Shown here: piece after piece, positions 49,681-60,961 of the stretch
Position numbering within the stretch: position 1 is the first letter of the stretch
How the letters are laid out: every line of letters starts with the position of its first letter
Source of the DNA: Benincasa hispida
Lineage: Eukaryota; Streptophyta; Magnoliopsida; Cucurbitales; Cucurbitaceae
Direction: 5' to 3'
DNA length: 64,000 bases
Assembly: GCF_009727055.1 (NCBI RefSeq)
Contig: NW_024063873.1
Span: 249,554-313,553, forward strand
The notes under the pieces: model-generated
Told to the model about the DNA's origin: nothing
The model's input: the letters and a program-made list of their open reading frames with translations, nothing else
Databases searched by the model: none
Translations under genes and position numbers: made by a program

Positions 49681-51628
49681 ACCTTTGAAGAACTCTCTTC
49701 AACTTCAAATTCAGCTTGAATCTTCTCAACAACAAGAAGTAGACCACCACTTTCCCTACTATTCTCTAGGACCTTAGATTGAATTGTGGGATTCAAAATG
49801 AGCTGAAGTTGAGAAAGAATTTTGAAGGGAAAAGACTGATTTTTTATTTCTTTTCAAGATGAAGAACTCTTTCATTTAAAACTCAGCAAAATGCACTTAT
49901 GCATGCCCTCAATTTCCAGTCAACAACCTTAGTTTTGTTCAATCTCAGCATGTTATCTCATAACCTAAGAGGTTGACACCTTCTTCTTAAGAAATTGAGT
50001 GGAATTGTGTGTTTGCAAATGTTGGAAAAAACCACTAAATGGATTTTCCAATTTAAAATTGAATTTTCAAAAGAAAATTCAATTTTTCTTTTCCTTTTTA
50101 ATTTAGTTTATTTTAATTTTTAGAAAATTAAAATAAAACTAAATTTTTGAAATTTTTAATTTCATAAAAATCAAAATTCTAATTTTAAATATTAATACAA
50201 AAATTAATTTTAAATAAAATTTATTTAATTAATTAAAATAATTTAATATTCAATATTAAATTAATAAAACACTAATTCCACAATCATGAATTTCTATTTA
50301 TGTAATCAATATTTAAATTGAATTTAAATATTATCAAATTCTCCAATTTCGTTTAATTCGATAATTAAACGTGTAATTATATCATATATAACTACTAATT
50401 CCCTTAATTCGAATTTGAACGTTTCAAATTCGATCATCACACTATTCTAAGCTTTAATCCGTTTGCGAGCTAGTAGGAGGACTTAATGGACCTACAAATT
50501 TTGAGCTCCAATGATTCGAGATTAATCGACTAAACTCTTTAACCTAATTAACCAACATTTATTAACTACCATGTCACTTCATTAAAGCCTAATAGTTGCA
50601 TTCTCCTCACTGTAGATATGATTGTGTGCACTCGAAATAACCATGATTAGTAAGTCAACTCTTCACAGGTCATTCGTAATAACGGTTGGGTCAAAAGCTG
50701 TTTTACCCCCGAGATTACATCTTATTCCTTAAGTCCCACTTGTCCTCTAATGAACAATTGGTTTATGATCCAATTACTAAACCAAGTCCTTCTCGGGCCA
50801 ATGAGAGGGTAGGGCCCCTTGTTCAAGATCTGGAGTCAGCACTTAAGGGAACAACCTCTCTACTGTCCCTAAAACAGGTAGGAGTGAATTCCATCTTGCA
50901 CCCTATGTCCTCAGCTATCTACCTGGTCTTACCCCTGAAATGGGAGGCTTATTGAGTCGGCGCTGTTGAGCCAACCATCACTTATGAAAATCTAAAGATA
51001 ATCCCAAATAAATAGGAATTCATAGTTAGCTCAAGATTAAGGTTGAATTACCTAGGTCATCGGTTTGAAATAGTTAGTCTTAAAAAGTAAACAACGTTAT
51101 AAAGTAAGAGTGACTTATTTCTTGGTCTATCTTAAACAAACTCTTTGCATAGGACGCTCCCACTCGCATGTCTCCATATGAACGATTTAAGGTCACATCG
51201 TTCGTACTAAATACAAAGTGGGCCGCATCCAATAGTGTTACCAGAATAAGATACCCAACTTTATTCGTATACTATAGACCAGTCTGGCTATTTACTCGAA
51301 CTTGATCCATTCCTATGTCTCCACATAAAGCCCAAGTACTCATGTAATAGCCATGGATCTTAGTTTATTAGATTTAGGCTTTACAAGTGCAAGAAAGTAA
51401 GTAATCTTAGGACCCGGGCATTTATCCAATGCTACTGAGACTAATACTGCGAATACTACCGAACTCCACGATAGATAAGGAATACCATGCCGAATCTCTC
51501 TACCATTCCCTTCTCTTTCACTTTGGCCAATATAACATATTTATTGAATAAACTTCAATAACATCATTATTGCAAATAGAATATGTTTAATATTACAAAC
51601 TGCGAGTTTTAGGACATACAACCCAACA
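49681..51628 (-). mobile_element. Copia LTR, minus strand, one end truncated or unclear
   Basis: On the minus strand it starts TGTTGGGTTGTATGTCC at 51628 and runs through the same blocks as the LTRs at 29240 and 45902. The U5 end is not recognisable: homology fades at about 49660-49681, and the five bases after 51628 (CTTAA) have no partner upstream. It lies in CACTA element 2, close to the right end of the gypsy solo LTR. Confidence 0.75.
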
Positions 51629-52002
51629 CTTAATCTATATAGTTTGTGTTTGATCTTTTTAAGAGTTTTTTAATTGATGACTTCACCAGTCAATAATGTT
51701 TTTCTGTCATTAAAATCCAAAAGAAATCTCTTATGCATCCGTGATCACCTCGAGTTTGTTACGCTCACCTCTGCTACAATTTTTAAGTGTTGAAGCAAGA
51801 AAAGTACACCAAATTTCTGATCCAAGAAGTCATAAGTAGATTCTCTTCCTTTCTTTTATGCTAACTACTGATGAGTTTAATGAATTAGCCTGTTTCATAT
51901 CTTGAATTTTTTGGTGCAATAATTTTTGTTACATAAATTTAAGTTAAGGAACTTTGTCTTGTTTTAATTCCATACAAATGGTACCTTTATGGAGTTTTGC
52001 AG

Positions 52003-52312
52003 CTTACTGTGTTGTGGCGAAAAAATCTCTCAGTAAGCAGATATCTATAGCCATTTTGGAACCAATGAAAGCTGACTTTAAAAAAAGATATGGAGGTGGT
52101 AAAGTTGATATTGTTGTAGCGAAAAGTCTCAATAAGGATTTTGGGTAAATTCAAACATGAAAAAAACTTTGTTTTGATTGTGTTCAGGTATATTTGCCTT
52201 AATGCAGTATCAAGAGGCATAATCTTACTCATATTTTATAGATCGAAAAGTTGATAAAAGTGAAGGCTCAAGTATCAGAAGTTAGAGTATAATGTTGGAG
52301 AATTTTGACAAG
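52003..52312 (+). pseudogene. Captured VAMP72-type SNARE gene fragment (two exons)
   Basis: The first exon-like block (52003-52144) follows a TTTTGCAG acceptor and encodes [18 protein letters not shown] then [13 protein letters not shown] then AKSLNKDFG. This is the second half of the longin domain of plant VAMP72 vesicle SNAREs, ending at a GTAAAT donor. The next block (52242-52312), between TTTATAG and GTAAAA, encodes IEKLIKVKAQVSEV, then a stop/frameshift, then a stretch like MLENFDK. This matches the start of the VAMP72 SNARE motif. A possible remnant of the small intermediate exon (ATGCAGTAT) lies at about 52205. Retained intron boundaries mean the capture was of genomic DNA. The piece lacks the N-terminus and membrane anchor and cannot make a SNARE. 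It lies in the right arm of CACTA element 2. Confidence 0.8.
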
Positions 52313-54039
52313 GTAAAAATACATCAACATGAGTTTGAAACATTATGGATATGTTTGAATTTGCATCTCTCTAATCGTTGTCATATGATGTTTATCATTA
52401 TCATCTTGTTCTATAAAATTTATGGTTTGGTGATCACCTTGAGTTGGCCTCGTCGATAGAGAGTCGTAAAGTCAAGTTTAAGATGCATGTTTGTGGCATA
52501 CCTTTAATAATTAACACAATTTGCTAAGAACTAGCCAATATGCATATGAAATCTAACATACTTCTCGGAGATTCTTCTGTAGCTAATGTGCATGTAAACC
52601 TTAATATACTTTTTATCTGTTCTCTCTCTCTTTTTTTTTTCCTGCTTTTATGATTCTTTGGAAGTAGAATGTGAAGTATTTGCATATCTACTGAAGGGTT
52701 GTAACTAAGAATGTTTTAGTTGAAGTTGATGAATATTTTTTTGGGTGTCATTTTTTTTTGTTTTGTATGGTTATATTTTTCTTTGTTAAACCTTGTAGTT
52801 TAGGACCATGCTTGATAATTTGTATGACAATATTTTTGTTTTCAGATCAAAGTGGCAACTATCCACCTAAGGTAGTTTCATTTTCTTTGTGTTTCGTTTT
52901 TTTATTTAATTTGATATTGAAAAAAAACTTCCATTATATCTATTTCAGAATTTCGAATGAAAATAGAGACTTGAAGTTTTTTAGGTGGTTTTTGCTGAGA
53001 ACAAAATTGAGGGCTTTGATTTATTTCATGATTTGGGTTTTTTTTTTTTAATGATTTGTTTAATTAAGGATGCATTACAGTGAAGTTGGAGAGACTTTTG
53101 TGGCCTTTTTTGCTACTTTACCAAACTGTCAAATTCACAACTGCCATGGAATAGTTCAAAGTGCTTCTGATATGGTGTAAGTACTTAATTGACATCTCAT
53201 TCTAATCATATTGATCAATTTCTGCTTCCATGTGTTATTGATTTAATCACTTTGAATGCACCCCATCTCTCCTCATCCTTATTTTGCTGTTTAAGGGAGC
53301 AACAAAGTTTCTAACTGCAACAAACAACCAATTAAAGTTGTTTCTATCCTAACAAAATTTTAATTTTGCTATATAACTCTCATGAGCTTTGATAATTTGT
53401 TGATTATCCATTCTTGACTAATTTGTTGATTCTCAAATCTTGTGGCATTTTAATCATTATTTTTAATCCAAATTGCTTATACCAAGAAATTGAATTAAAT
53501 TAATGTTGTTTTTGTTTGGGTCACTAATTTTTTTAATTACTGTTCATTGAGGGTAATATTATATGATGTGTTTTACTTATTTGTTCAAATTGTCGTTTTA
53601 TCTATTTTGTAGGTGGGAGAATAGTCCCTAGGTTCCAAAAATTGACATTAGAGAAACTTGGGAAGGCATCATTGAAAACCTCATTTATCTTCAACTCATT
53701 TTTAGTCATTGTAACAATTTTGTAGTTCATTTATTTTGAATTCAATTCTTGTGCGCAACTTAGCATTATACTATACTTGTTTAACATATAATATATGTGT
53801 ATATTTCATGGTTGATATGTAGGAGTTTGTTGTCTAAATCATATGGAGTTGATTTGGATGAAAATTATATCTTATCTGTTTTATAGTTAAATTATCATCC
53901 AATTCCTATTTTATTATTTATTAGGGTTTTGTGAAAATAATTAGGATTTTATTTTGTATATGTAGGTAACAAAGAAATATTATTGATTTGCATATGTGTA
54001 AGTAATTTTTTTTAAAAAATTTTTCAATAACGAAACAAT

Positions 54040-54320
54040 GACAGACATTTAACAACAGACAATTAACGATAAAAAATAGGTGAAAAATCGACATTAAAGA
54101 TGTTGTTCAATGTCGATTGAAAAATGACATTGAAGATAGTATTCAATGTCGGTTGAAAACTAACATTGAAGATAACTAATATTAAAATCCTGGTCATCTA
54201 TAATATCGGTTTAAAACCGACATTAAAGACCTTTTATAACATGATCTTTGATGTCAGTTTTCAACCAACATTCTACCTTTATAATGTCAGTTTTATATCG
54301 ACATTAAAGCCAATTTTGTA
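54040..54320. repeat. Right subterminal repeats of CACTA element 2
   Basis: At least five inverted or direct units of AATGTCGGTTGAAAA / TTTAAAACCGACATTAAAG type lie in the last 290 bases before the terminus. They match the left subterminal units at 36390-36470 and those of CACTA element 1. Confidence 0.82.
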
Positions 54321-54479
54321 GTAGTGGTATAAATTGATACACTTACAAAAATAAGGGTTTAAGTTGATACAATTATTAGTTCAGAATTTTAATTGATACA
54401 ACCTCTAATTGCAAAGGGAGATTTCTAGTTTAGCACTAGCAGCTTAGTTAGGAAAATGAACAATAGAATTTCAAAATGA

Positions 54480-55590
54480 TGAACTTAAGTTATAAAAAAT
54501 GCACTTGAACTTTGTACTTTCTGTAAAAAATATCTTATAATTTTAAAAATTTTAAAAATACTCTTAAACTTTTTTAAAAAAAAGTTCAAAAAAACACACT
54601 TATAGTTAGTTTTGGATGAAAATAGTTAGCGTTTTGTTTAGAAAATAACCCTATATTTTAAAAATTTTAAAAATACCTTTAAACTTAAAAGAAAAGTTAA
54701 AAAATGCTCTTACAGGTAATATATGAATAGAAACTATTAATACCTTGTTGCAAAAATACTTCTATACTTAAAAAAGTTGCATTCGTATCCTTGCCCTAAA
54801 AGTAAAAAAGAGTTAAATGTTACCCTTACCGTTTATCTACACCCATCAACTCTCTCTTTTATTTCATCGCTCTCCCCTACTTCAATATATAATCTAACAC
54901 TTCTCTATTTTTCCTCTTTTTCATCCCTCTCATCTTTAATAGCACCCTTTCACTCCCCTTCTAACTAATGGTTTTGACGTTTATTTATCTAAAAAAAATG
55001 CTTTAGTTAGTTAAGGTATGTATATAACAGGAAGAAAGATAAAATAAAATCACCAAAGGGACCTTAGAACTTAAATGTTTTAACAAGTTGTATGTTAGTA
55101 GTTGAGTATATGTTAATATGTAATTTGAGTTGAATATAAAAAAAGAGAGACAAGTTGGGAATTAGAGATTCATTGAGATTTGGATTATATATTTGAGGAC
55201 AACTAGTAGGAGAGAAAATAATAAAGCATGTGCATCACCAAATTTGTAGTGATGAAAACTTTATTGATCCTTGTTGCAATCCAAAATACTCTATTTATTG
55301 TGATTAGTTAAGAAGATAACTATGAAAAGTTTGGAGTATTAATATAATGTTTGAAAGTTCAAGGATATTTTTGAGTTGAGGTATTAATGGTTTTCGTTCA
55401 TATACTAATGATAAGGGTATTTTTGAACTTTTCAAAAAGAGGTATTATCGAAACTTTTAAAAGTATAAGAGTATTTTTTAAGTAAAGTACTAATTTGTAA
55501 GGATATTATTGAAACTTTTGAAAAATAAGAGGTAGTTTTGATATAAAATACATAAAATTCAGGGATATTTTCTATGGATTAGCCATTATT
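54480..55590. repeat. Long inverted repeat, possible Mutator-like or MITE element
   Basis: An arm of about 300 bp (54480-54800), built of units like AAAAATACCCTTAAACTTTT, is imperfectly complementary to 55300-55590 (units like AAAAGTATAAGAGTATTTTT). The 500-bp middle is AT-rich and non-coding. A further direct copy of the arm motif occurs at 55780-55870. The ends and the target duplication are unclear. Confidence 0.5.
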
Positions 55591-55891
55591 TCAAAATTTG
55601 AATAGAAAAAATGTTAACATTCAAATCTCATTATTTTAAAAAATAAAAAATAAAAAAAAGCTCCCAACAAGGAAACTCACGACCTTTCACTTACGAAGCA
55701 AAGGACTACCACTATGCTATGGAAGCACATTAAGATCTTCAATTAAAATAATGTTTTTAAAATTTTCGATTAAATTATAGAAAATATCCTCAACTTTGTA
55801 CTTCAATTTAATAATGCTCTTGAACTTTCAAAATTTCATTAATACTCTTAAACTTAAAAAAAAAATTAAAATGTCCTTGTCATTTGTATAT

Positions 55892-57392
55892 TGTTTGGGT
55901 CTCGAAAATCGATGTCGTTAATTCGACTCCAAACAGAAATAAAAATATTTGTAATCACCGAAACCTACTTCTCATACTAACAAGTAGCATAAGCGGTAAG
56001 TACGAGGACGAACCATAAAGAGCCCAAGATCTAATATTCTCTTAAGCTAAATTTGACAATGAAAAGCAGTAATACGGGATTTTGGTTTTGGATAAAATGA
56101 AAACATACAAGAAATTAAAATGCAGGGGATAAATGTAAACTAGGATTGATCTATCTAGTTTTTAGAGCCATTCAATGCACTTTCTATCCTCGATTTCTAA
56201 AGCTTAAACATGCAACTGAATCATGTATGCACAACCACTCGCTCAATACGATCTAACTAGCCTCTACAAAGGCAGACAACAACAAGAATCTGGTCGAGAA
56301 AGAGTCTTAATTATTAATTAAGATCAGAAAGGCCATACCCCAACTAATCTACATGTTTCTAATCCTATCAGGTTCGATAGTGTCCATTTAGAATTAAAAA
56401 CATATGCATTACAATTTAGGATTCAATTGTATTAATTAATTTTCAGAAAATACATATTCAATTAACCCATTTTATCTTCGAACCTAATAATTAATGCATC
56501 CTAGGAATAACCATCAAATGCACAATTAACTAATGCTACTTAATTGATTTTAGCTAGACATTCAGGTAAGAATGTGACGTAACTAATAATCAATTAACCA
56601 TGCACGATTATGCGTGAACAGTCAACCTCACAATCATGCTTTTAGAAATTGTAATGGTTTCGAAGAAGACATAAATTCAACAGGCAATTTATTCAAGAGC
56701 TCAAAATTCTCAAGAAATTAGCAAAGAATTTAAACTCCAAAAACTAGATAGAAAACCGTTACCTTGAGCAATCCATAGACAAATCGAAGAGGAAGATCCA
56801 ATCTGTCATTTACAATCCAAAAGAAAATAAAAATCTAACCTAAAGATAGAAAAAATATACAGGTAGGGGAAGAACTAGCAGCCATTCTTCGACCTCCATC
56901 AACTTTTGCATCCTTCTTTAACCTAATTCGGAAAGAAAGCATTTATATCATAGGCGTAGTGTTGCAATGCTAGCAAGAGTGTTGCAACGCTCTTGCCTAT
57001 AGCAGCCCTCGAGCGTTGGAGCAAAGGTACAACGCTGCATATGACGCTTGCTTGCAGCGAGCGCTGGCTTCAAGTAATCATCGCATCGTTGGAACACTAA
57101 GGGTAGCATTGTGACGGTGCCTTGTATCTTCAGGTTCTGCCTTACAATGTTTTGCTAGAGCATTAAGAGAGGGTTGAGATGCTCTGGTCAGGGGTATTTT
57201 GTTTATTTCCTCTTGTTTGAAGTCTAGATACTCAAATCACCTCCAAATTACTTCAAATTAACCTCGTTTGACTCCAATTGCTTGGTTCTACCTTTTCGGT
57301 TCTCAATACCTACAAAATAGGATGATTAACATTAAAAATTCACAAGCCTAAATTAAGCTAAGAATTATAGCTCTTTTAAGAGCTATCAAACA
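55892..57392 (-). mobile_element. 3' LTR of a minus-strand Tat/Athila-like gypsy element
   Basis: On the minus strand it starts TGTTTGATAGCTC at 57392 and ends CGAGACCCAAACA at 55892 (1,501 bp). Immediately upstream in element sense is a polypurine-like TTAAGTTGGGGTG, preceded by CTTGCTCGAGACGAG; this is the usual GCTTGAGGACAAG block of the lineage. A TATA-like CATTTATA (plus) lies at 56940. The internal sequence continues to the right, to 57920 and beyond the nested LTRs. Confidence 0.78.
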
Positions 57393-57920
57393 CCCCAACT
57401 TAATTCTTACTCGTCTCGAGCAAGGTAAAACAAAATATAGACATGAAACATGTGATGCAAATGAGTGGCTCAAATCTCAAGGCTAAAGATAACAAACTCT
57501 TCACAAAGATAGTGTCATTCAAATACATGCACTAAATCAAGAAATTTAAAACTAATTCTCTATCCCCTACATGTGTGTGCGCTTAGCCAATCCTATCTAG
57601 ATCTTTACTAGCCCAGGTAAGTTTTAAATGACTCTCAACTCGTTTTCTCCTACTCTAGCTTGGAGGATCAAATATTAAGCTTCCTATCCAAGGTGGCAAT
57701 GTAAAACTTCAAGGGAACCAAACTTTTATTCTATTTTTTGTTACTCTTACAATACACAAAAGAGGAACCCTTATCCAGACTACGCCACCTTCATTTTGGC
57801 TTGTCCACACAGGTTACATGAAAGACATCCAACTACGAGCAACGTATCTTTTAAAGATGTCGAAGCTTACTCATTCCTCAAGGACATTTTAGCTTAGAGG
57901 AAAACTACGGGTGTCATAGT
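57393..57920 (-). other. Internal 3' region of the Tat/Athila-like gypsy element
   Basis: Non-coding DNA between the polypurine tract and the nested solo LTR. It contains, on minus, TTGGATGTCTTTCATG and GGACAAGCCAAAATGAAGG, which resemble repeated blocks at 1880-2030 in the first gypsy element. The two elements are therefore related. Confidence 0.6.
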
Positions 57921-60438
57921 GTGAAACCTGGATTTCCATTTTTCCTATTTAAGCAGGTGATTAAGGGAATCAACTAAGTGTAAGTTAAATCCTATGATGA
58001 AGGGAAGGAAGTTTCTAAGTGTTGAATAGATTTTCCTTGAGTAGCTTGGAGATAAGCCTTAACTAGTGAAAAATTTGGCTAAGTGTGAAGCCAAAAGGAA
58101 CCATGCGTTGGGTGTTAGGAAACATTAATCGCATGAAATGAGGTTGAGTAAGTAGAGGTTTAAAAGAGATTAAGCATTGAAGCCAAAGGCAACCATGCGT
58201 TTATAAGGTAGGACGCATGTTGGCCGAAGCATTGGCAAGAGGCGTTGCCCAGAATTGCTCATGCATTGAGGCTGCGTGAGCAAGAGGGGAAAGAGCGAGA
58301 GAAGCTTGAGCATAGGGCGCTGGTAGGCGATTGTATAGCTATGAGCGATGCGCTAGACGATTGTGTAGTTTTGGGCGGCGCTAAGCGATGTGAAGAAATG
58401 TGCTACACGATCGAGCTAAACAATAGGTGTTAAGCATTACATGATTAGTGTGGGTGCTAGACGATAAGCATAAAAGCTAAATGATAGTGCTATAGAATAG
58501 CGCTAAACGATAGCGTTAAGCGTTAAACGGGCATTAGATGATAAGCTGGGCACTAGACGATGCACGGGTGCTGAGCAATAGACTATACGATGGCGCTACA
58601 CGATAAGCATGAGTGCTAAACGATAGGCGGAATACTAAATGATGGGCATTGTGCGATAGACACAGGCGCTAGGCGATGATGCTATGCGATGAGCGGATGC
58701 GTTAGACGATAAGGCGTTAGCGCTATACGATGGAGCTAGATGATAGGCGAAGCAACTAAGCGATAGCTATGTGCGAGATTGTTGAGAGCGGGATGTTTAC
58801 TAAATGATTGAACTGCACGATGGGGCGTCGGTGTTATGCGATGGACGCAGGCACTAGACGATTACAGCGAGAGACAGCGAGAGGTATGGTTGTTAAGTGA
58901 CAAAGGAAGTCTTATGCATGAGGAAGACAACACAAGTAGATGTGTGACATGAGAGTAGGTGAATGACAAGGAAGTAGATGGTGGCAAAACATGGTGCAAA
59001 CACTTCAAGAGTAGGAGGTGTCTTGCATTGGAGGCTTGGTAAAAATAGAAGGATCATTTCCTCTAGCCTATAAATACCACCACAGATTATCTCTTCAAAT
59101 CACAAGCAAAATCCTCTTCAAAGAACATAAAGAATAGTGTTAAAAGGTAGATTTGAAGGAGACCATGCGTTGATCATGAAGGGCATGTGTCGGTCATGAA
59201 GTTCCAAGAGAAGGAGATGCTGTCGAACGGTGAAATCTGAAAGTAACATCAATTTGGAACGAAGATTTCTCCCAGAATACTCCTATGTTTGAAGTTATTT
59301 CAAAGCCACCTGAAAGCTCTAGAAGTGTAGTGTTTGGGTAAGGCTACTGGAGAAGAAGCTCCAAGGAATCGGGCTAGAGAGTAAAGAAAAGACAGAGGAG
59401 TCGAGCTGTCAAGTAAGCTTAGGCCAGTCTTGATGTTTTGATGATTTCGGCCAAACCATGAAGATTTATGATCTAAGATTTTAAGATAAGCTTCCTGATA
59501 CATTTTAGAGCATGTTTGTAGAAGGAAATATCTTGAGATAAGGTGTAGAACTATGAATAATCTGAGCTTTAATTTGAACCTGTAAAGGGTCCAAAAGGGA
59601 GCCCGAGAAGACTAAGGAACTTCTAGAAAGGAAGATTCCTATTTTACCAAGGTGAGTGGTTACTTTCCTTTAAGTCTTAAAGAATATCTTTCAGAGTAAG
59701 TGTATATGCTTATGTTATGAATGAGTAAATAGCAGGAAAATGAGATTATGTGATCGGGATGGTCACGTGATCAATAGACCTAGTTTCTGAGCCCTGAATG
59801 GAACCTCATGGGATGGTTAGGGGACTGAGAAGTCTAGTTCCTGAGTTTGTGGGAGGAACCTTGCATGGGATGGTCAGAGGGCCGACAGGCCTAGCTTTTG
59901 AGGCCATGAAATGTTAACTATAGGTTAATGAATGTTTATAGATGTGAAATGTTAACTATCTACTATATGTGTAGGTAGCGTTTGAGATCAGACTCATTCA
60001 AAAGCTGAGGCTTGAGTACTAACCTCGTATTTATGATATGCTTGTTATTATGAGTTGAAATAGACTCCAGAAGTTGCTTACCACTCATTGAGCTTTGTGA
60101 ACCTCATTCCTTTTCTTTCATGTTTTCTTCCCAGGTAGCAAAAGGTGAGAAGTTCCAGGGTGCTGCTAAGGTCAAGATCTACTACAAGCCACAGTCATAC
60201 TTCCGGGGTTTTAAAGTTATTGATGTAAACTTTGTAGTTAAGTCTTGGAGTTGTATAAACGTTACATTTTTGTAATAAAATGGGCCTACTCAATCAATTA
60301 TTTTTTTATCTCCTTGACTTAAAGTTTATTGAGAGTAAGGAGGTTTAGATGGACAGTAGGTATCACGGAAGGGTGGCATCTCCAGTCCCTCACACCTCTC
60401 CTCAGGCTCAGGAGGCAGGCTCGGGGCGCGGTGTGACA
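57921..60438 (+). mobile_element. Solo gypsy LTR with perfect target duplication
   Basis: It begins TGTGAAACCTGG and ends GCGGTGTGACA. Perfect 5-bp duplications CATAG flank it at 57916-57920 and 60439-60443. It is the sister copy of the LTR at 38666-49512, sharing the GGATGGTCA...GACCTAGTT...GAGCC blocks near 59755-59900. A region of about 550 bp (58320-58870) is dominated by ACGATAGGCG/CTAGACGAT-type repeats, which differ from the GCGCATG-type repeats in the sister copy. A TATA box lies at 59069. Confidence 0.93.
59069..59076 (+). promoter_or_regulatory. TATA box of the gypsy solo LTR
   Basis: TATAAATA in GCCTATAAATACCACC, about 1.37 kb before the LTR end and in the same place as the one in the sister LTR. 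Confidence 0.6.
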
Positions 60439-60443
60439 CATAG

Positions 60444-60961
60444 CCGCTCTAGGTTAAGAACACCCTTAAGAGAGAGAGGAGTCATCTCCTTAAAAAATAT
60501 CATACAAACTTACTTTTATTCTACAACATGCTTGCCTTTTATTTAGCATAGAACAAGCTTTTATTTTACAAAACAAGAGTTTGACAAAATCCTAAGCATG
60601 CATTACTAAGTTGAGCTTTGGTTACTTAACAACTATTACCTAGACCTTCTGGGGTGACAAGTATATAGACCAAATAACCTAATCCTAAGTATTCAAGACC
60701 ACAAATAAGACAACTATGTGCTTAAAATATACAAGGGAATCAAGAAAATTTTTAAATTTGGCCCAAAATCATGCATACATTTTGTGAATCCTAAATAGAG
60801 CGAATAGAGAGTTATCTAAAACCTATCATAGAAAGACATTATCACAATACATGCATCACAAAAATCATATCAGTAGCTCAACCACAAAGTCCGAGTCAGG
60901 TGCTCAAGGACTTACCAGACATGCATATATAACCATCACCCTCAACTTAAAACGATACATT
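60444..60961 (-). other. Internal gypsy sequence between two nested solo LTRs
   Basis: Non-coding DNA that I read as part of the minus-strand Tat/Athila-like element: it lies outside both flanking target duplications (CATAG and ACATT). No pol domain is recognisable. Confidence 0.45.

Larger units (their letters stand above)
36325..54326. mobile_element. CACTA (En/Spm) element 2, filled with nested insertions
   Basis: It begins CACTACATGAAACCTGG and ends TTTTGTAGTAGTG, with a perfect 3-bp duplication GTA at 36322-36324 and 54327-54329. The left subterminal region (36390-36470) carries the same TTTAATGTCGGTTTAAAAT-type units, in the same order, as CACTA element 1, so both belong to one family. 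Subtracting the nested LTRs leaves about 5 kb: 36325-38665, a short piece after 49512, and 51629-54326. The left arm contains non-coding exon-like sequence with no recognised gene (36480-38660). The right arm carries VAMP72-like exons. No transposase is visible, so it is non-autonomous. Confidence 0.88.

Noticed and set aside
55630..55740. A tRNA-derived SINE or tRNA gene (GGAAACTCACGACCTTTC...)
   Set aside because: No cloverleaf or clear A and B box pair could be traced.
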